Origin: Oscillatoriophycideae cyanobacterium NC_groundwater_1537_Pr4_S-0.65um_50_18
Lineage (GTDB): Bacteria > Cyanobacteriota > Cyanobacteriia > Elainellales > Elainellaceae
NCBI GenBank assembly: GCA_016208305.1
Contig: JACQYI010000006.1
Span: 248,001 to 312,000, forward strand
Direction: 5' to 3'
Length of the DNA stretch: 64,000 bases
The position numbers and the translations under genes were made by a program. Position 1 is the first letter of the stretch. Each line of letters starts with the position of its first letter. Positions 56,128-64,000 of the stretch are shown here, in pieces. The notes beneath the pieces are model-generated. The model made no database searches and was not told where the DNA came from. It saw only the letters and a list, made by a program, of their open reading frames with translations.

Positions 56128-58458
56128 TTAAGCCTCGATTACCACGCGCAAATTGCCTCGCTTGCGCACTACCCGACAGGCGGTTGCCGACTCCGATCGC
56201 TCTTCGGGTGAATCGCCCTCCCGCACAAATTCCAGATCCACTAAGGTTGATCCGACGCGGAAATTCTTCAGAGACAGGTGCTCAATAGAGGCCGGTAAGG
56301 CTGGATCAATAATACGCAAGTGGTTTCCAGGCGCGTCTGGCACCAAATTGACCATCACCTGAATGAGCTGAAAGATCGTACCCGTTGCCCAAGCCTGGGG
56401 AGAGCAGGCTACCGGATAGCGCACTGGCTCAATGTGGTCGCGCTCATAGCCGCAAAACAGCTCTGGCGGACGTTGATAAGGCTGATGCATGGTCATATCA
56501 ATCAGCCCTTGGCTTACCTCCAAGGCTTGCTCGACGTGACCGAGCGATCGCAGTCCCAAGGTCGTCATGCCGTTATCATGCGGCCAAACCGAGCCAACAT
56601 GGTAGCCCATAGGGTTGTAAGCCGGAGAAAGGCTGCTGAGGGTGCGAATACCCCAGCCATTGAACATATCAGGCGCATGCAGCCGCTCTGCGACGCTCTT
56701 GGCGCGCTCAGGCAGAAAAATTCCCAAGTTCAAGCAATGCCCCGGATTAGAGGTAATGCTGTCTACCTGTTTGCCCTCGCCATCTAGCGCCAGGGCACAG
56801 AAATCTAAATCAGCTACCCAAAAATCTCGATTAAAGCGAATCTTGAGCTGCCGCGCTTCTTCCTGCCAGCGATCAGCTAAATCAATCCGCTTTTTGAGAC
56901 GGGCAATTTCGCTAAGGCGGATCTTCGCGGCATAGACATAGCCCTGCACTTCACAAAGCGTAATGGGGCCTTTGGCTTGGGTGCCATCTCGATAGACAAT
57001 GCAGTCGCCTGAGTCTTTCCAGCCTTGGTTCATCAGCCCCCGTTCCGATCGCCGATCGTAGCTGAGATAGCCTGTCTTCTGCATATTGCGATCGATCCAG
57101 CTCATGGCCGCTAAGGCACTGTCCCACAGCTTGTCTAGCGTTGCCTGGTCATAGGTCCAGGCATAGTATTCGGCATAGAGCATGATCCACAGGGGCGTTG
57201 CGTCTACGGTGCCATAGTAGGGCGTATGGGGAATTTCGTGGCAGCGCGCCATTTCTCCCAAACGCAGCTCATGCAAAATTTTCCCTGGCTCTTCTTCTTT
57301 CCATTCGTCATCGACTTTGCCCTGATACTGCGCCAACACCGTCAGCGTTTCGCGGGCGATCGCCGGATCTAAAATCAGCGTTTGGGAGGCCGAAATAATG
57401 GAGTCGCGCCCAAACAAAGTGCAAAACCAGGGTACGCCTGCTGACAAAATCTTGCTCTGCTCAAAGGTTTGACGCAGCAGATAGATGTCATGCTCTGCCC
57501 GCTCAATCACTTGATTAAAGGCGCGATCGTTAGAGCGAATTTGGGTAATGGAATTGCGCCACTCTTCTTCTTCTTGAGACTCAGCCGCCTTGGCCTGCAT
57601 CAGCGTCAGAGGAGCATTCACCTTAGAAACAGGACGGCTGTTGGTCAGCGTTTCTAGCCGATAGCCAATGCGTTCGGTTGTGTGCGGCTCTAGCTCTAGC
57701 TGCCAAACGGCAGTGTACCCCTTGAAGAGATCAGGCAACCGATATAAGAACTGGATATGAGACTCCATGACATCTCCATCCAATCCTTGGTAGCCCATTG
57801 TCAATTCGGCGGGCGTCGAGTAAAGCACTGGAGGGGAGAGAGCGACCTCGGTCGCTATGTCAGGAGAATCAATCAAAAATTCGCCTTTGGCATCTATAAC
57901 CTGTTTGGCTGACGGATCGGCCACGACGCGCCGCAGCAGCCGTCCTTTGCCTTTGCGGCTAAAGCCTCGGATCTCAAACAGATCCATAAAGTCGGCATCG
58001 AAGCTGAGGGACAGCTCAAACTTCATTGTCCTTGTGCTGTAGTTGGTCAGGGTAGTTTCTTCAAACAAACCGCCATTCAGCGCAATTTCTCGCTGGATAC
58101 CAATAGTCTCAGCCGGGATGCGATCGTCATCAATCCGGGGGTTGGCACAGAGTACCGAAAGGGCAAACCCCTTGTGGGCATTGCTGCTGAGCAGTACAGG
58201 CAATCGTCCTTCAATTTGCAGCTCAGAGCGACTTAAAAATCGAGTATCTCGACCAAACAGCCCCATGCTGTCGATCGATCCATTGCCCAAGCATCCAGAA
58301 ATGTTGCCGAGAGTATCGGTAATTAAAAACAGATCGTCGTCTTTGAGGGTCAAGGTAACGTGAGATTGATCAGTCGGGCTTGGACAAGCCCATTCTGAAA
58401 TAGGCAATTGCTCTGCTGGGACAAAAACCCTACCATTCAATTCGATAATATCTTGCAT
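56128..58458 (-). CDS. Amylo-alpha-1,6-glucosidase-type glycogen debranching enzyme
   Basis: 776 aa. The N-terminal ~260 residues form a beta-sandwich domain (GDE_N type) and the remainder an (alpha/alpha)6-barrel of the GH15/GH133-like class. Blocks are GLFGRDTRFLSR, the active-centre TLFGRDSIISASQTL, YYGTVDATPLW, GWKDSGDCIVY, GWGIRTLSSL and GSVWPHDNGM. Family members hydrolyse alpha-1,6 branch points, but some act on sucrose-like or other small glucans, so the substrate is not certain. It is upstream-linked to two GT4 genes on the same strand, which suggests a carbohydrate metabolism cluster. Confidence 0.88.
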   Translation of the reverse strand: MQDIIELNGRVFVPAEQLPISEWACPSPTDQSHVTLTLKDDDLFLITDTLGNISGCLGNGSIDSMGLFGRDTRFLSRSELQIEGRLPVLLSSNAHKGFALSVLCANPRIDDDRIPAETIGIQREIALNGGLFEETTLTNYSTRTMKFELSLSFDADFMDLFEIRGFSRKGKGRLLRRVVADPSAKQVIDAKGEFLIDSPDIATEVALSPPVLYSTPAELTMGYQGLDGDVMESHIQFLYRLPDLFKGYTAVWQLELEPHTTERIGYRLETLTNSRPVSKVNAPLTLMQAKAAESQEEEEWRNSITQIRSNDRAFNQVIERAEHDIYLLRQTFEQSKILSAGVPWFCTLFGRDSIISASQTLILDPAIARETLTVLAQYQGKVDDEWKEEEPGKILHELRLGEMARCHEIPHTPYYGTVDATPLWIMLYAEYYAWTYDQATLDKLWDSALAAMSWIDRNMQKTGYLSYDRRSERGLMNQGWKDSGDCIVYRDGTQAKGPITLCEVQGYVYAAKIRLSEIARLKKRIDLADRWQEEARQLKIRFNRDFWVADLDFCALALDGEGKQVDSITSNPGHCLNLGIFLPERAKSVAERLHAPDMFNGWGIRTLSSLSPAYNPMGYHVGSVWPHDNGMTTLGLRSLGHVEQALEVSQGLIDMTMHQPYQRPPELFCGYERDHIEPVRYPVACSPQAWATGTIFQLIQVMVNLVPDAPGNHLRIIDPALPASIEHLSLKNFRVGSTLVDLEFVREGDSPEERSESATACRVVRKRGNLRVVIEA

Positions 58459-58825
58459 GATTTCTTCTTGTAAGACTTCCCATCTTGGATCTTAGTTTCA
58501 GTCGATCGCAACTGCTTTCAATGTGTCTTGGGTGCATCTTGTCGCTAGGGGAGCAAATATTTTTAGTGATGAGAGAGTGAGATGATGTCGGGGAGTGAAC
58601 AACGGCGATCGCATCATCCCATCCTCCTGCTCTCATAACATTTAGAGGCTCCTCCAACTGCCAGATGCACCCAGGTGTCTTCCAAGATCAACCGAGGATT
58701 ATAGAGCAATTTACCTGAAAGGTTTTTTTGAACCCATAAGCGAATTGTTCAAAAATCTTTGGCTCTATGAAGTTGCAGTCCTTAGAGCTTGATGGCGCTC
58801 GCCGTAAAACTGCAACCTACTGAGG
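58459..58825. other. Intergenic region
   Basis: 367 bases without a gene. A consensus -10 box TATAAT reads on the minus strand at 58703-58698, but no good -35 box is present. An 8-bp stem (GTTGCAGT/ACTGCAAC) spans 58772-58813 just after the glycosyltransferase stop. Confidence 0.4.
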
Positions 58826-60283
58826 TTAAGAAGTTCTAGCAAGAGGTTCAGCCAAGGAGGCTATCTTTGGCAACTCTCGGTTGGATAACGATTGTTCTGA
58901 CAACTCTCGTCCCATCCCAAAGGAAGGATGCATAATAGATTGCGCCAGTAGACGACGATAGAGATCGCTGAGCTGAATGGCAACCCCTGTCCAACTAAAG
59001 TTTTCTTGTACTCGCATTGTGGCCTGCCGCTGAAGCTTTTTTGCCCAGATAGCATCGGTGAGAATGCGATCGATCGCCTCTGAAAAAGCGGTTTCATTTT
59101 GAGGTGGCACCAATAAGCCTGTTTCTTCGGGCACCACTGTAAACTTCAATCCGCCCACATCTGAAGCCACAACCGGAGTGCCGCAGGCCATTGCCTCGAT
59201 CGCCACCAACCCAAACGGCTCGTAGTGGCTGGGAATGACGCAAACATCGGCTGCCGTGTAGTAGGTGGGCAGCATGTCATGTCCGATCCGTCCGGCAAAT
59301 GTCGTCTGCTCTGTCAGTCCTAGCTCTTGCACCAGGTGTTCAATGCGCGATCGCTCTAATCCGTCTGGTTGTCCTGGTTCGCTGCCGCCTACAATGACCA
59401 ACCGCAGGCGCTCTGCTGCTATCGGATCGGTTGTTCTATGTTTTAGGGCTGCGAAAGCTCGTACCAGCGTCTCAATTCCCTTGCGCGGATCAAACCGTCC
59501 CACATAGAGAACCACCCGATCGTCTGAACCAATACCCAGACGCGATCGCGCCTCTGGCTTAGACATGATGCAGAAATTGCTAATATCTGTGCCGCAGGGA
59601 ATAACCTCTACATAGCCTTTTTGGGAAACCAAAGCACGTAAATACTCTCGCTCTTGTGGGCTGGTTGCCACCACACAATCTGCTTCTTCCAGGATTTGGC
59701 GCTCAACATCCATGCGGGTTTGGGCAATGGTGGGACGAGCGATCGCCTGGTATTTAACGGCTCCTAAAGAATGGTAGTTATGAATCACCTGAATATTGCT
59801 GAGCTTCCGTAGCTCTAGCCCAATCCAGGCCGACATCCAATAGTGGGTATGTACCAACGGATAATTTGTGCCTTCCCGCGTTTGAAACTTTTGAAACGCC
59901 TCAACAAACTGCGGTAGGTATTGAAAGAGCTGATCGCGTGGGATAAATTCTTCTGGCCCTGCCACGAGTCGAATGGTGCGGCAGTAGGGTGAGTGCTCGA
60001 CAATAGTTGGGTCGCTAGCACGGCTCTTGCGGGTAAACATATCCACTTGCCAACCTAGCTTTGCTAGGGCTTCACCCACTTGGCGAACATAGACATTCTG
60101 ACCGCCCGCCTCCTCTTTACCAATCTCCGCAGCCGGATCGCCATGATCTGAAATCAGCGCAATTGCTTGTCGGGCAGGAACTCCTGACACAGGAATTTTG
60201 GGAGCCGTGGCAGTTGCCTTTGTGGCAGCGCAGACTTGAACATTGGGAACTAACTTAAAAGATTGTGCAATTGCGTTCGGCAT
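58826..60283 (-). CDS. GT4 glycosyltransferase, sucrose-synthase-like N-terminus
   Basis: Retaining glycosyltransferase of family 4, 485 aa. GGQNVYVRQVGEALAKLG at ~60-77 and HTHYWMSAWIG resemble the N-terminal part of sucrose synthase and sucrose-phosphate synthase; the UDP/ADP-sugar site is at LYVGRFDPRKGIETL and the EX7E motif at HYEPFGLVAIEAMACGTP. The first ~35 residues are a nonconserved extension. Acceptor unknown; sucrose, glucosylglycerol or polysaccharide are possible. It is 202 bases after the next GT4 gene. Confidence 0.88.
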   Translation of the reverse strand: MPNAIAQSFKLVPNVQVCAATKATATAPKIPVSGVPARQAIALISDHGDPAAEIGKEEAGGQNVYVRQVGEALAKLGWQVDMFTRKSRASDPTIVEHSPYCRTIRLVAGPEEFIPRDQLFQYLPQFVEAFQKFQTREGTNYPLVHTHYWMSAWIGLELRKLSNIQVIHNYHSLGAVKYQAIARPTIAQTRMDVERQILEEADCVVATSPQEREYLRALVSQKGYVEVIPCGTDISNFCIMSKPEARSRLGIGSDDRVVLYVGRFDPRKGIETLVRAFAALKHRTTDPIAAERLRLVIVGGSEPGQPDGLERSRIEHLVQELGLTEQTTFAGRIGHDMLPTYYTAADVCVIPSHYEPFGLVAIEAMACGTPVVASDVGGLKFTVVPEETGLLVPPQNETAFSEAIDRILTDAIWAKKLQRQATMRVQENFSWTGVAIQLSDLYRRLLAQSIMHPSFGMGRELSEQSLSNRELPKIASLAEPLARTS

Positions 60284-60484
60284 ACCTTAACCTCAATCAC
60301 TTCACCGCATCAACTGGAAACCAGTTGCATTTCAAAAAACAGACGGCAAGCCCAGGGCTGGTTCTAGAGCGGACTATCGGGGTTGATTTTTACTGCGTGA
60401 GTCTTTGGAAAAATCAACTTCATCCGTACATAGACTAGAGCGACACCTGAGCGTTGCCTTAGTTGACTCAACTAGCTGGCTAGA

Positions 60485-61561
60485 CTAATTCACTAAACTG
60501 ACATCGCGCCGAGAGTAACCATTGCGGCTAAACCGCTCCTCTAACAGCTTGCGGTAGACTGCTTCATAGCCATCTGCCATTTGCGTAACGCTAAAGTGAT
60601 TGGAAGCATACTCGCGGCAGGCTAGGCGATCGAGACTCGCGACTTGGTCAACGGCCTCAATGCATTCCTCAAGGGTGTCGCACAAAAAGCCCGATACGCC
60701 CGGTCGAATGACTTCGGGGGTAGAGCCAAGGCGCATGGCAATGACCGGGGTTCCAGCCGCCATAGATTCTGTCATGACCAACCCAAAAGGCTCTCGCCAA
60801 GTGATGGGAAAGAGGGTAGCGATCGCCCGACCCATCAGATTATTCTTCTGTTCATGGTTTGCTTCACCCAAAAACTGGATCTGCTCTCCATCCACATGCG
60901 GCTTGATTTCTTTCTCAAAAAACTCTGCATCTACCACATCGATCTTGCCTGCCATTTTTAGCGTCAAGCCTGTTGCTTTGGCAATGGCGATCGCATGGTG
61001 TGGGCCTTTTTCAGGAGACATTCGCGCTAAGAATGCTAAATAAGGTGGCTCATCAGGCTGCGGGAAGAACTTGTGGCTGCTAACGTCAATGCCGTTGTAA
61101 ACAGTTGCAACACAGTTTAAATCGAGATCGTGATCTCGCTGCGTATTGGAAATGCTGACATAGGGCTGCGCTTTAGCATGAGAAAACATTTTGCGGTTGT
61201 CTGGCGTAAATACCCCATGAAGTGTATGCACTGTGGGTGTTTTTACCAGCTTTGTATAAGGCAGCGCTACACAACCCATATGAGAGTGAATGACATCAAA
61301 TTCATCCGCTCGTTCGTAGACTTGACTCATTTGCAGCATTTCATAAATGCCGTATTCTTTGACGGACGAATCCAGTCGCAAAGCCTGAGGATGAATCGAT
61401 TCCAGCTTGGCTAGCGTGATGGAATCACCAGAAGCAAATAACGTAACATCATGTCCGCGCCGAACCAGCTCGTCTGTTAACAAGCTCACAACCAGCTCAA
61501 TGCCACCATAAGCTGGAGGAGGAACGCGTTCCCATAACGGAGCAACTTGTGCAATTCGCAT
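60485..61561 (-). CDS. GT4 glycosyltransferase
   Basis: Family 4 glycosyltransferase of 358 aa. MRIAQVAPLWERVPPPAYGGIE is the donor-side start; HSHMGC and THTLHGVF give acceptor-side His; LAFLARMSPEKGPHHAI starts the second Rossmann domain; EPFGLVMTESMAAGTPVIA is the EX7E motif. It is the common actinobacterial/cyanobacterial glycogen- or sugar-linked glycosyltransferase, not assignable to a product. First gene of the cluster with the second GT4 and the debranching enzyme. Confidence 0.88.
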   Translation of the reverse strand: MRIAQVAPLWERVPPPAYGGIELVVSLLTDELVRRGHDVTLFASGDSITLAKLESIHPQALRLDSSVKEYGIYEMLQMSQVYERADEFDVIHSHMGCVALPYTKLVKTPTVHTLHGVFTPDNRKMFSHAKAQPYVSISNTQRDHDLDLNCVATVYNGIDVSSHKFFPQPDEPPYLAFLARMSPEKGPHHAIAIAKATGLTLKMAGKIDVVDAEFFEKEIKPHVDGEQIQFLGEANHEQKNNLMGRAIATLFPITWREPFGLVMTESMAAGTPVIAMRLGSTPEVIRPGVSGFLCDTLEECIEAVDQVASLDRLACREYASNHFSVTQMADGYEAVYRKLLEERFSRNGYSRRDVSLVN

Positions 61562-62363
61562 TATTATTCTCCACGACTAAATATTTACGATTTAGGAATA
61601 TTTATTTTTCTACCCGCACCTTCAATTAACTCGATCGCTAAAGGTTTCCGAAACCCTCTTTGGAGAGATATTGACTATACCACACGAGAGAGAATGTCTC
61701 GGATGACGCTATGGGTATAGGCACACACCCGTAAATTGCAGCCTATGCTACAAAAAAGAAATCAATGAATGAACAGGTAGGTGAACTTTTTAACGAACGG
61801 ATTGTATGAGTTCCTGTATGAATTCTTGTATGACTTGTATGAGTAGACTTTGATAGATGGATGTTCTAAGACATATCCTAGTTATGTCAGTGGCAATGCA
61901 AGTATCTCGCCCACGCGAACAAGACTCACGTAAGCGAGACTTAAATGAGTTAAATGAGTCTTTACCTCTTTACCAATCTTGCCGATCGCAGTTCCCTTGC
62001 TCATGTGTAGGTAAAGATTCTTTCACAGGAGAGTTAAGAAACTCACTTGATAACTCTGTAAATCTGCAAGCCCATCTGCGAATCTAGAGCTGCAAAACTA
62101 GGACATGGCCGATGGCTTATCTGGTCGGCTGCATCTGAGATGGCTGCATCAAGGCAGGTTGCTAGCGAAAGTTAAGCACTTAGAAGATTTAGGTATAAAA
62201 AAGCGAAAATTATGCCGCAGTCAAGGGACAGGTGATAGTTCTGAAATAGGCATGAAACCGAGTAGAAGGTATTCGCCGGATTTTATTAGCCGGATTTGAT
62301 GAAACTTGCGATCGTAGGTATTAAACTGAGTTTGTCAGGGTACTGCCGCAAGGATAGCTAGAT
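61562..62363. other. Long intergenic region with short repeats
   Basis: 802 bases with no convincing gene; small frames inside lack recognisable sequence. Four copies of TGTATGA occur at 61803, 61815, 61827 and 61836, and TTAAATGAG is repeated in tandem at 61941 and 61950. The gap divides the minus-strand glycosyltransferase from the plus-strand SLH gene, so it should hold two promoters. An unannotated small RNA is possible. Confidence 0.45.
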
Positions 62364-63404
62364 ATGACCAATCCGCCACCTGTTGAGCCTAGACCCTCGC
62401 GCAATCGTGACCTTGGCTTCGACGATGCCATTGCGATGCTGATTGCCTTTGGCACAATCGGCGCAGTTTTGTGGTGGGGACTGAACCAAAAGGGCGCAGA
62501 CTTAGCTCAGGGAGTACAAGTGACCCCATCTGCGGAAGCAGGTTCTGTGTTTGAGGGGCTAACGGTTCCTGAAGGCGAGGCTAGTCAAGCCTCTGGAATC
62601 ACCTCTTCTGCCGATCAGGCTGCTGCTCAGTCTGCGGGTCAATCCGGACTATCGCCTCAGGTTCCCCGATCTGATTTGGTTCCTGCTCCTAACAATCCAA
62701 CTGCGGTTGCCCCTGTCATCATTGCTCCTGCGGTTGTACCTGGGCGAATTCCTGCATCTTCTGCTGCCATTGCCCCCCCGTCCGAACTCGTGGTGCCAGC
62801 AGCACAAGCAACCCCTGTCGAATTTTCGGATGTAGCCGCAGATTACTGGGCACGTCCCTTTATTGCAGCTTTAGCACAGCGCGGCATCCTAACGGGATTC
62901 TCAGACGGCACGTTCAAGCCCGATGAACCCGTGAGCCGATCGCAATATGCAGCTCTGATTGAAACGATTTTTCAGACAGATGCCGCCCAAAACCCGATCG
63001 CCTTCAACGATATTCCAGAAGGCTTCTGGGCGACTCCGGCCATCAACACTGCTGTAAAGACTGGCTTCATGAAGGGATTTCCTGAAGGTACCTTCCTGCC
63101 TGATCAACCTATCTCGCGCGTTCAGGTACTAGCTTCGCTGGTTAATGGCTTAAAGGTGTCTCAGCCCGCCTCTCCGACAGATGTGGTTAAGCTTTACCAA
63201 GACAGCGCTCAGATTCCGGCTTGGGCAGTGCCCGCTGCCGCTTCAGCAACCCAAGCGGGCATGGTTGTAAATTATCCTGTTCGAGATGTCCTCAACCCCA
63301 ATCAGCCAATTACCAGAGCCGAAATATCGGCGGTTGTGCATCAGGCTTTGGTGGCGGCGGGTAAGCTAGATCCCATTCCTTCTGATTACATTGTGCGACC
63401 CTAA
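62364..63404 (+). CDS. Membrane-anchored SLH-domain protein
   Basis: 346 aa. A single N-terminal membrane segment (DAIAMLIAFGTIGAVLWWG, about residues 20-38) is followed by a Pro/Ala/Ser-rich spacer (40-140) and three S-layer homology domains (about 145-200, 210-262, 270-335): SDVAADYWARPFIAAL, GILTGFSDGTFKPDEPVSR, FNDIPEGFWATPAI, FMKGFPEGTFLPDQPISR. SLH domains bind peptidoglycan-linked polymers; with an inner-membrane anchor it spans to the cell wall. Its stop overlaps the next ATG (TAATG), so both genes are translationally coupled. Confidence 0.9.
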   Translation: MTNPPPVEPRPSRNRDLGFDDAIAMLIAFGTIGAVLWWGLNQKGADLAQGVQVTPSAEAGSVFEGLTVPEGEASQASGITSSADQAAAQSAGQSGLSPQVPRSDLVPAPNNPTAVAPVIIAPAVVPGRIPASSAAIAPPSELVVPAAQATPVEFSDVAADYWARPFIAALAQRGILTGFSDGTFKPDEPVSRSQYAALIETIFQTDAAQNPIAFNDIPEGFWATPAINTAVKTGFMKGFPEGTFLPDQPISRVQVLASLVNGLKVSQPASPTDVVKLYQDSAQIPAWAVPAAASATQAGMVVNYPVRDVLNPNQPITRAEISAVVHQALVAAGKLDPIPSDYIVRP

Positions 63405-63763
63405 TGTTAGATTTTGAGCAAGTTTCTCTGGTTCAACCGGCAACCTTGGTGACGATCGCCACTGAAGCCGTCCTGAAAGATAGCATTATTACCCTGTTGA
63501 AGAATCTCAAGGTAAAAAGCTACACGATCACGGACGTTTCGGGTGAAGGACGCTGCCCTAGATTGGTAGAAGTGCCGTCGGGCGAGGGGACTGAAACTGC
63601 GACAGAAACTAAAGTTGAGACGCACATCGCAACACCTATCGAGATTCGAGCGATCGTCTCTCAAGATCTATCAAACGTGATTCTTTACACGCTCAAAGAG
63701 TATCAGCATGAGTTTGCGATCGTGGCCTATCGTCAGGCTGTAGAGGCGTTAGGAGAGTATTAA
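63404..63763 (+). CDS. PII-like signalling protein
   Basis: Small protein of 119 aa with the fold of the PII superfamily: LVTIATEAVLKDSIITLLKNL as strand 1 and helix 1, a TDVSGEGRC turn, and a C-terminal pair with VILYTLKEYQHEFAIVAYRQ. The loop (PRLVEVPSGEGTETATE) would be the T-loop, but it lacks the conserved Tyr of GlnB. It is not SbtB by sequence. It is coupled to the SLH gene by overlap. A nucleotide-binding sensor role is inference. Confidence 0.7.
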   Translation: MLDFEQVSLVQPATLVTIATEAVLKDSIITLLKNLKVKSYTITDVSGEGRCPRLVEVPSGEGTETATETKVETHIATPIEIRAIVSQDLSNVILYTLKEYQHEFAIVAYRQAVEALGEY

Positions 63764-63810
63764 TTCTCTTCTCGTAGCTATAAGCTGTATTTACAGCGGT
63801 TAGGACGGAG

Positions 63811-63855
63811 AAATTTTTGAGGGTGCGCTCTGCATGCCCTCAAAAATTTTTTCGA
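63811..63855 (+). terminator. Terminator after the PII-like gene
   Basis: AAATTTTTGAGGG (63811-63823) pairs perfectly with CCCTCAAAAATTT (63837-63849), 13-base loop, followed by TTTTTC. It ends the SLH-PII-like pair and may serve the minus-strand gene at the right edge. Confidence 0.85.
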
Positions 63856-63936
63856 TCGATCGTCCGATTAAGGTTTAGGTGGCTGCAAAAAAGCGTTCAC
63901 GCAAGCTCTCGATCGAGAAATTTATTATTGAGAGAT

Positions 63937-64000
63937 TTACTGAGGCGGATCTTTGTCAGAACTGGGGCGATCGGGCACATACTCAATCAGGTCAAAGGGG
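63937..64000 (-). CDS. C-terminal fragment of an unidentified gene
   Basis: On the minus strand the frame from the window edge reads PFDLIEYVPDRPSSDKDPPQ and then stops at 63937-63939. The other two frames close at once. The gene continues beyond the edge. I cannot name it; the 20 residues are not diagnostic. Confidence 0.45.
   Translation of the reverse strand, partial: PFDLIEYVPDRPSSDKDPPQ

Noticed and set aside
61857-62299. Two frames of 76 and 64 codons in the long gap before the SLH gene
   Set aside because: No recognisable domain, unusual amino-acid composition and no ribosome binding site.

Overview
The window is chromosomal DNA from a cyanobacterium, probably a filamentous Leptolyngbya/Oscillatoriales-type lineage; genus cannot be fixed from sequence alone. 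The evidence is the very frequent GCGATCGC (HIP1) octamer, RNA polymerase beta' split into rpoC1 and rpoC2, a CyanoP (PsbP-like) lipoprotein, a zeta-carotene isomerase of the plant/cyanobacterial type, and cyanobacteriochrome photoreceptor domains.

Layout. 0-12 kb: a hypothetical membrane protein, a very large patatin-like phospholipase, a Urc1-type GTP cyclohydrolase II paralogue, a methyltransferase, a Ser/Thr kinase, then a minus-strand housekeeping run (maf, CyanoP, mazG, DUF2227). 12.2-17.6 kb: tRNA-Val, an accessory patch with a decayed Uma2-family gene and a DUF559 nuclease-like gene, an orphan FdhF/YdeP-type molybdoenzyme, a CAP protein and an HpxZ-like protein. 17.7-26.3 kb: a signalling island with a DICT-GAF histidine kinase facing a tight three-gene operon. 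The operon encodes a histidine kinase with an N-terminal ethylene-receptor-type Cu(I)/ethylene domain and six PAS domains, an Rcp1-type response regulator, and a receiver/GAF/GAF/kinase whose two GAF domains carry cyanobacteriochrome signatures (one DXCF type, one red/green type). 26.3-40.1 kb: conserved core genes glyQ, hisD, rpsT, tatD, rpoB, rpoC1, rpoC2, with a strong promoter and a terminator-like hairpin in the rpoB leader.

40-55.7 kb: WG-repeat protein, tsaB, a zinc-type P-type ATPase with a 12-2-12 SmtB/ZiaR-type operator, a TPR protein, an amino-acid-binding-type periplasmic protein, rpmI-rplT, zeta-carotene isomerase, a thioredoxin-like protein, a 260-bp MITE with 9-bp target duplications, a GNAT-like protein, an extended SDR, ruvC, a possible tiny lipoprotein, an MgtA/B-type Mg ATPase and a rhodanese. 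56-64 kb: glycogen-debranching-type enzyme, two GT4 glycosyltransferases, and an SLH-domain protein overlapping a PII-like gene, then the tail of an unidentified minus-strand gene.

The strongest candidate for an undescribed system is the 20.1-26.3 kb operon. It places an ethylene-type sensor and a dual-colour cyanobacteriochrome kinase in adjacent, nearly abutting genes linked by a response regulator. In Synechocystis the ethylene and light functions are known in one protein (SynEtr1/UirS). Elsewhere the window carries a dispersed hairpin repeat family (shared tag GATCGCAAATTAAT) and several 15-16 bp tandem repeats in intergenic DNA.
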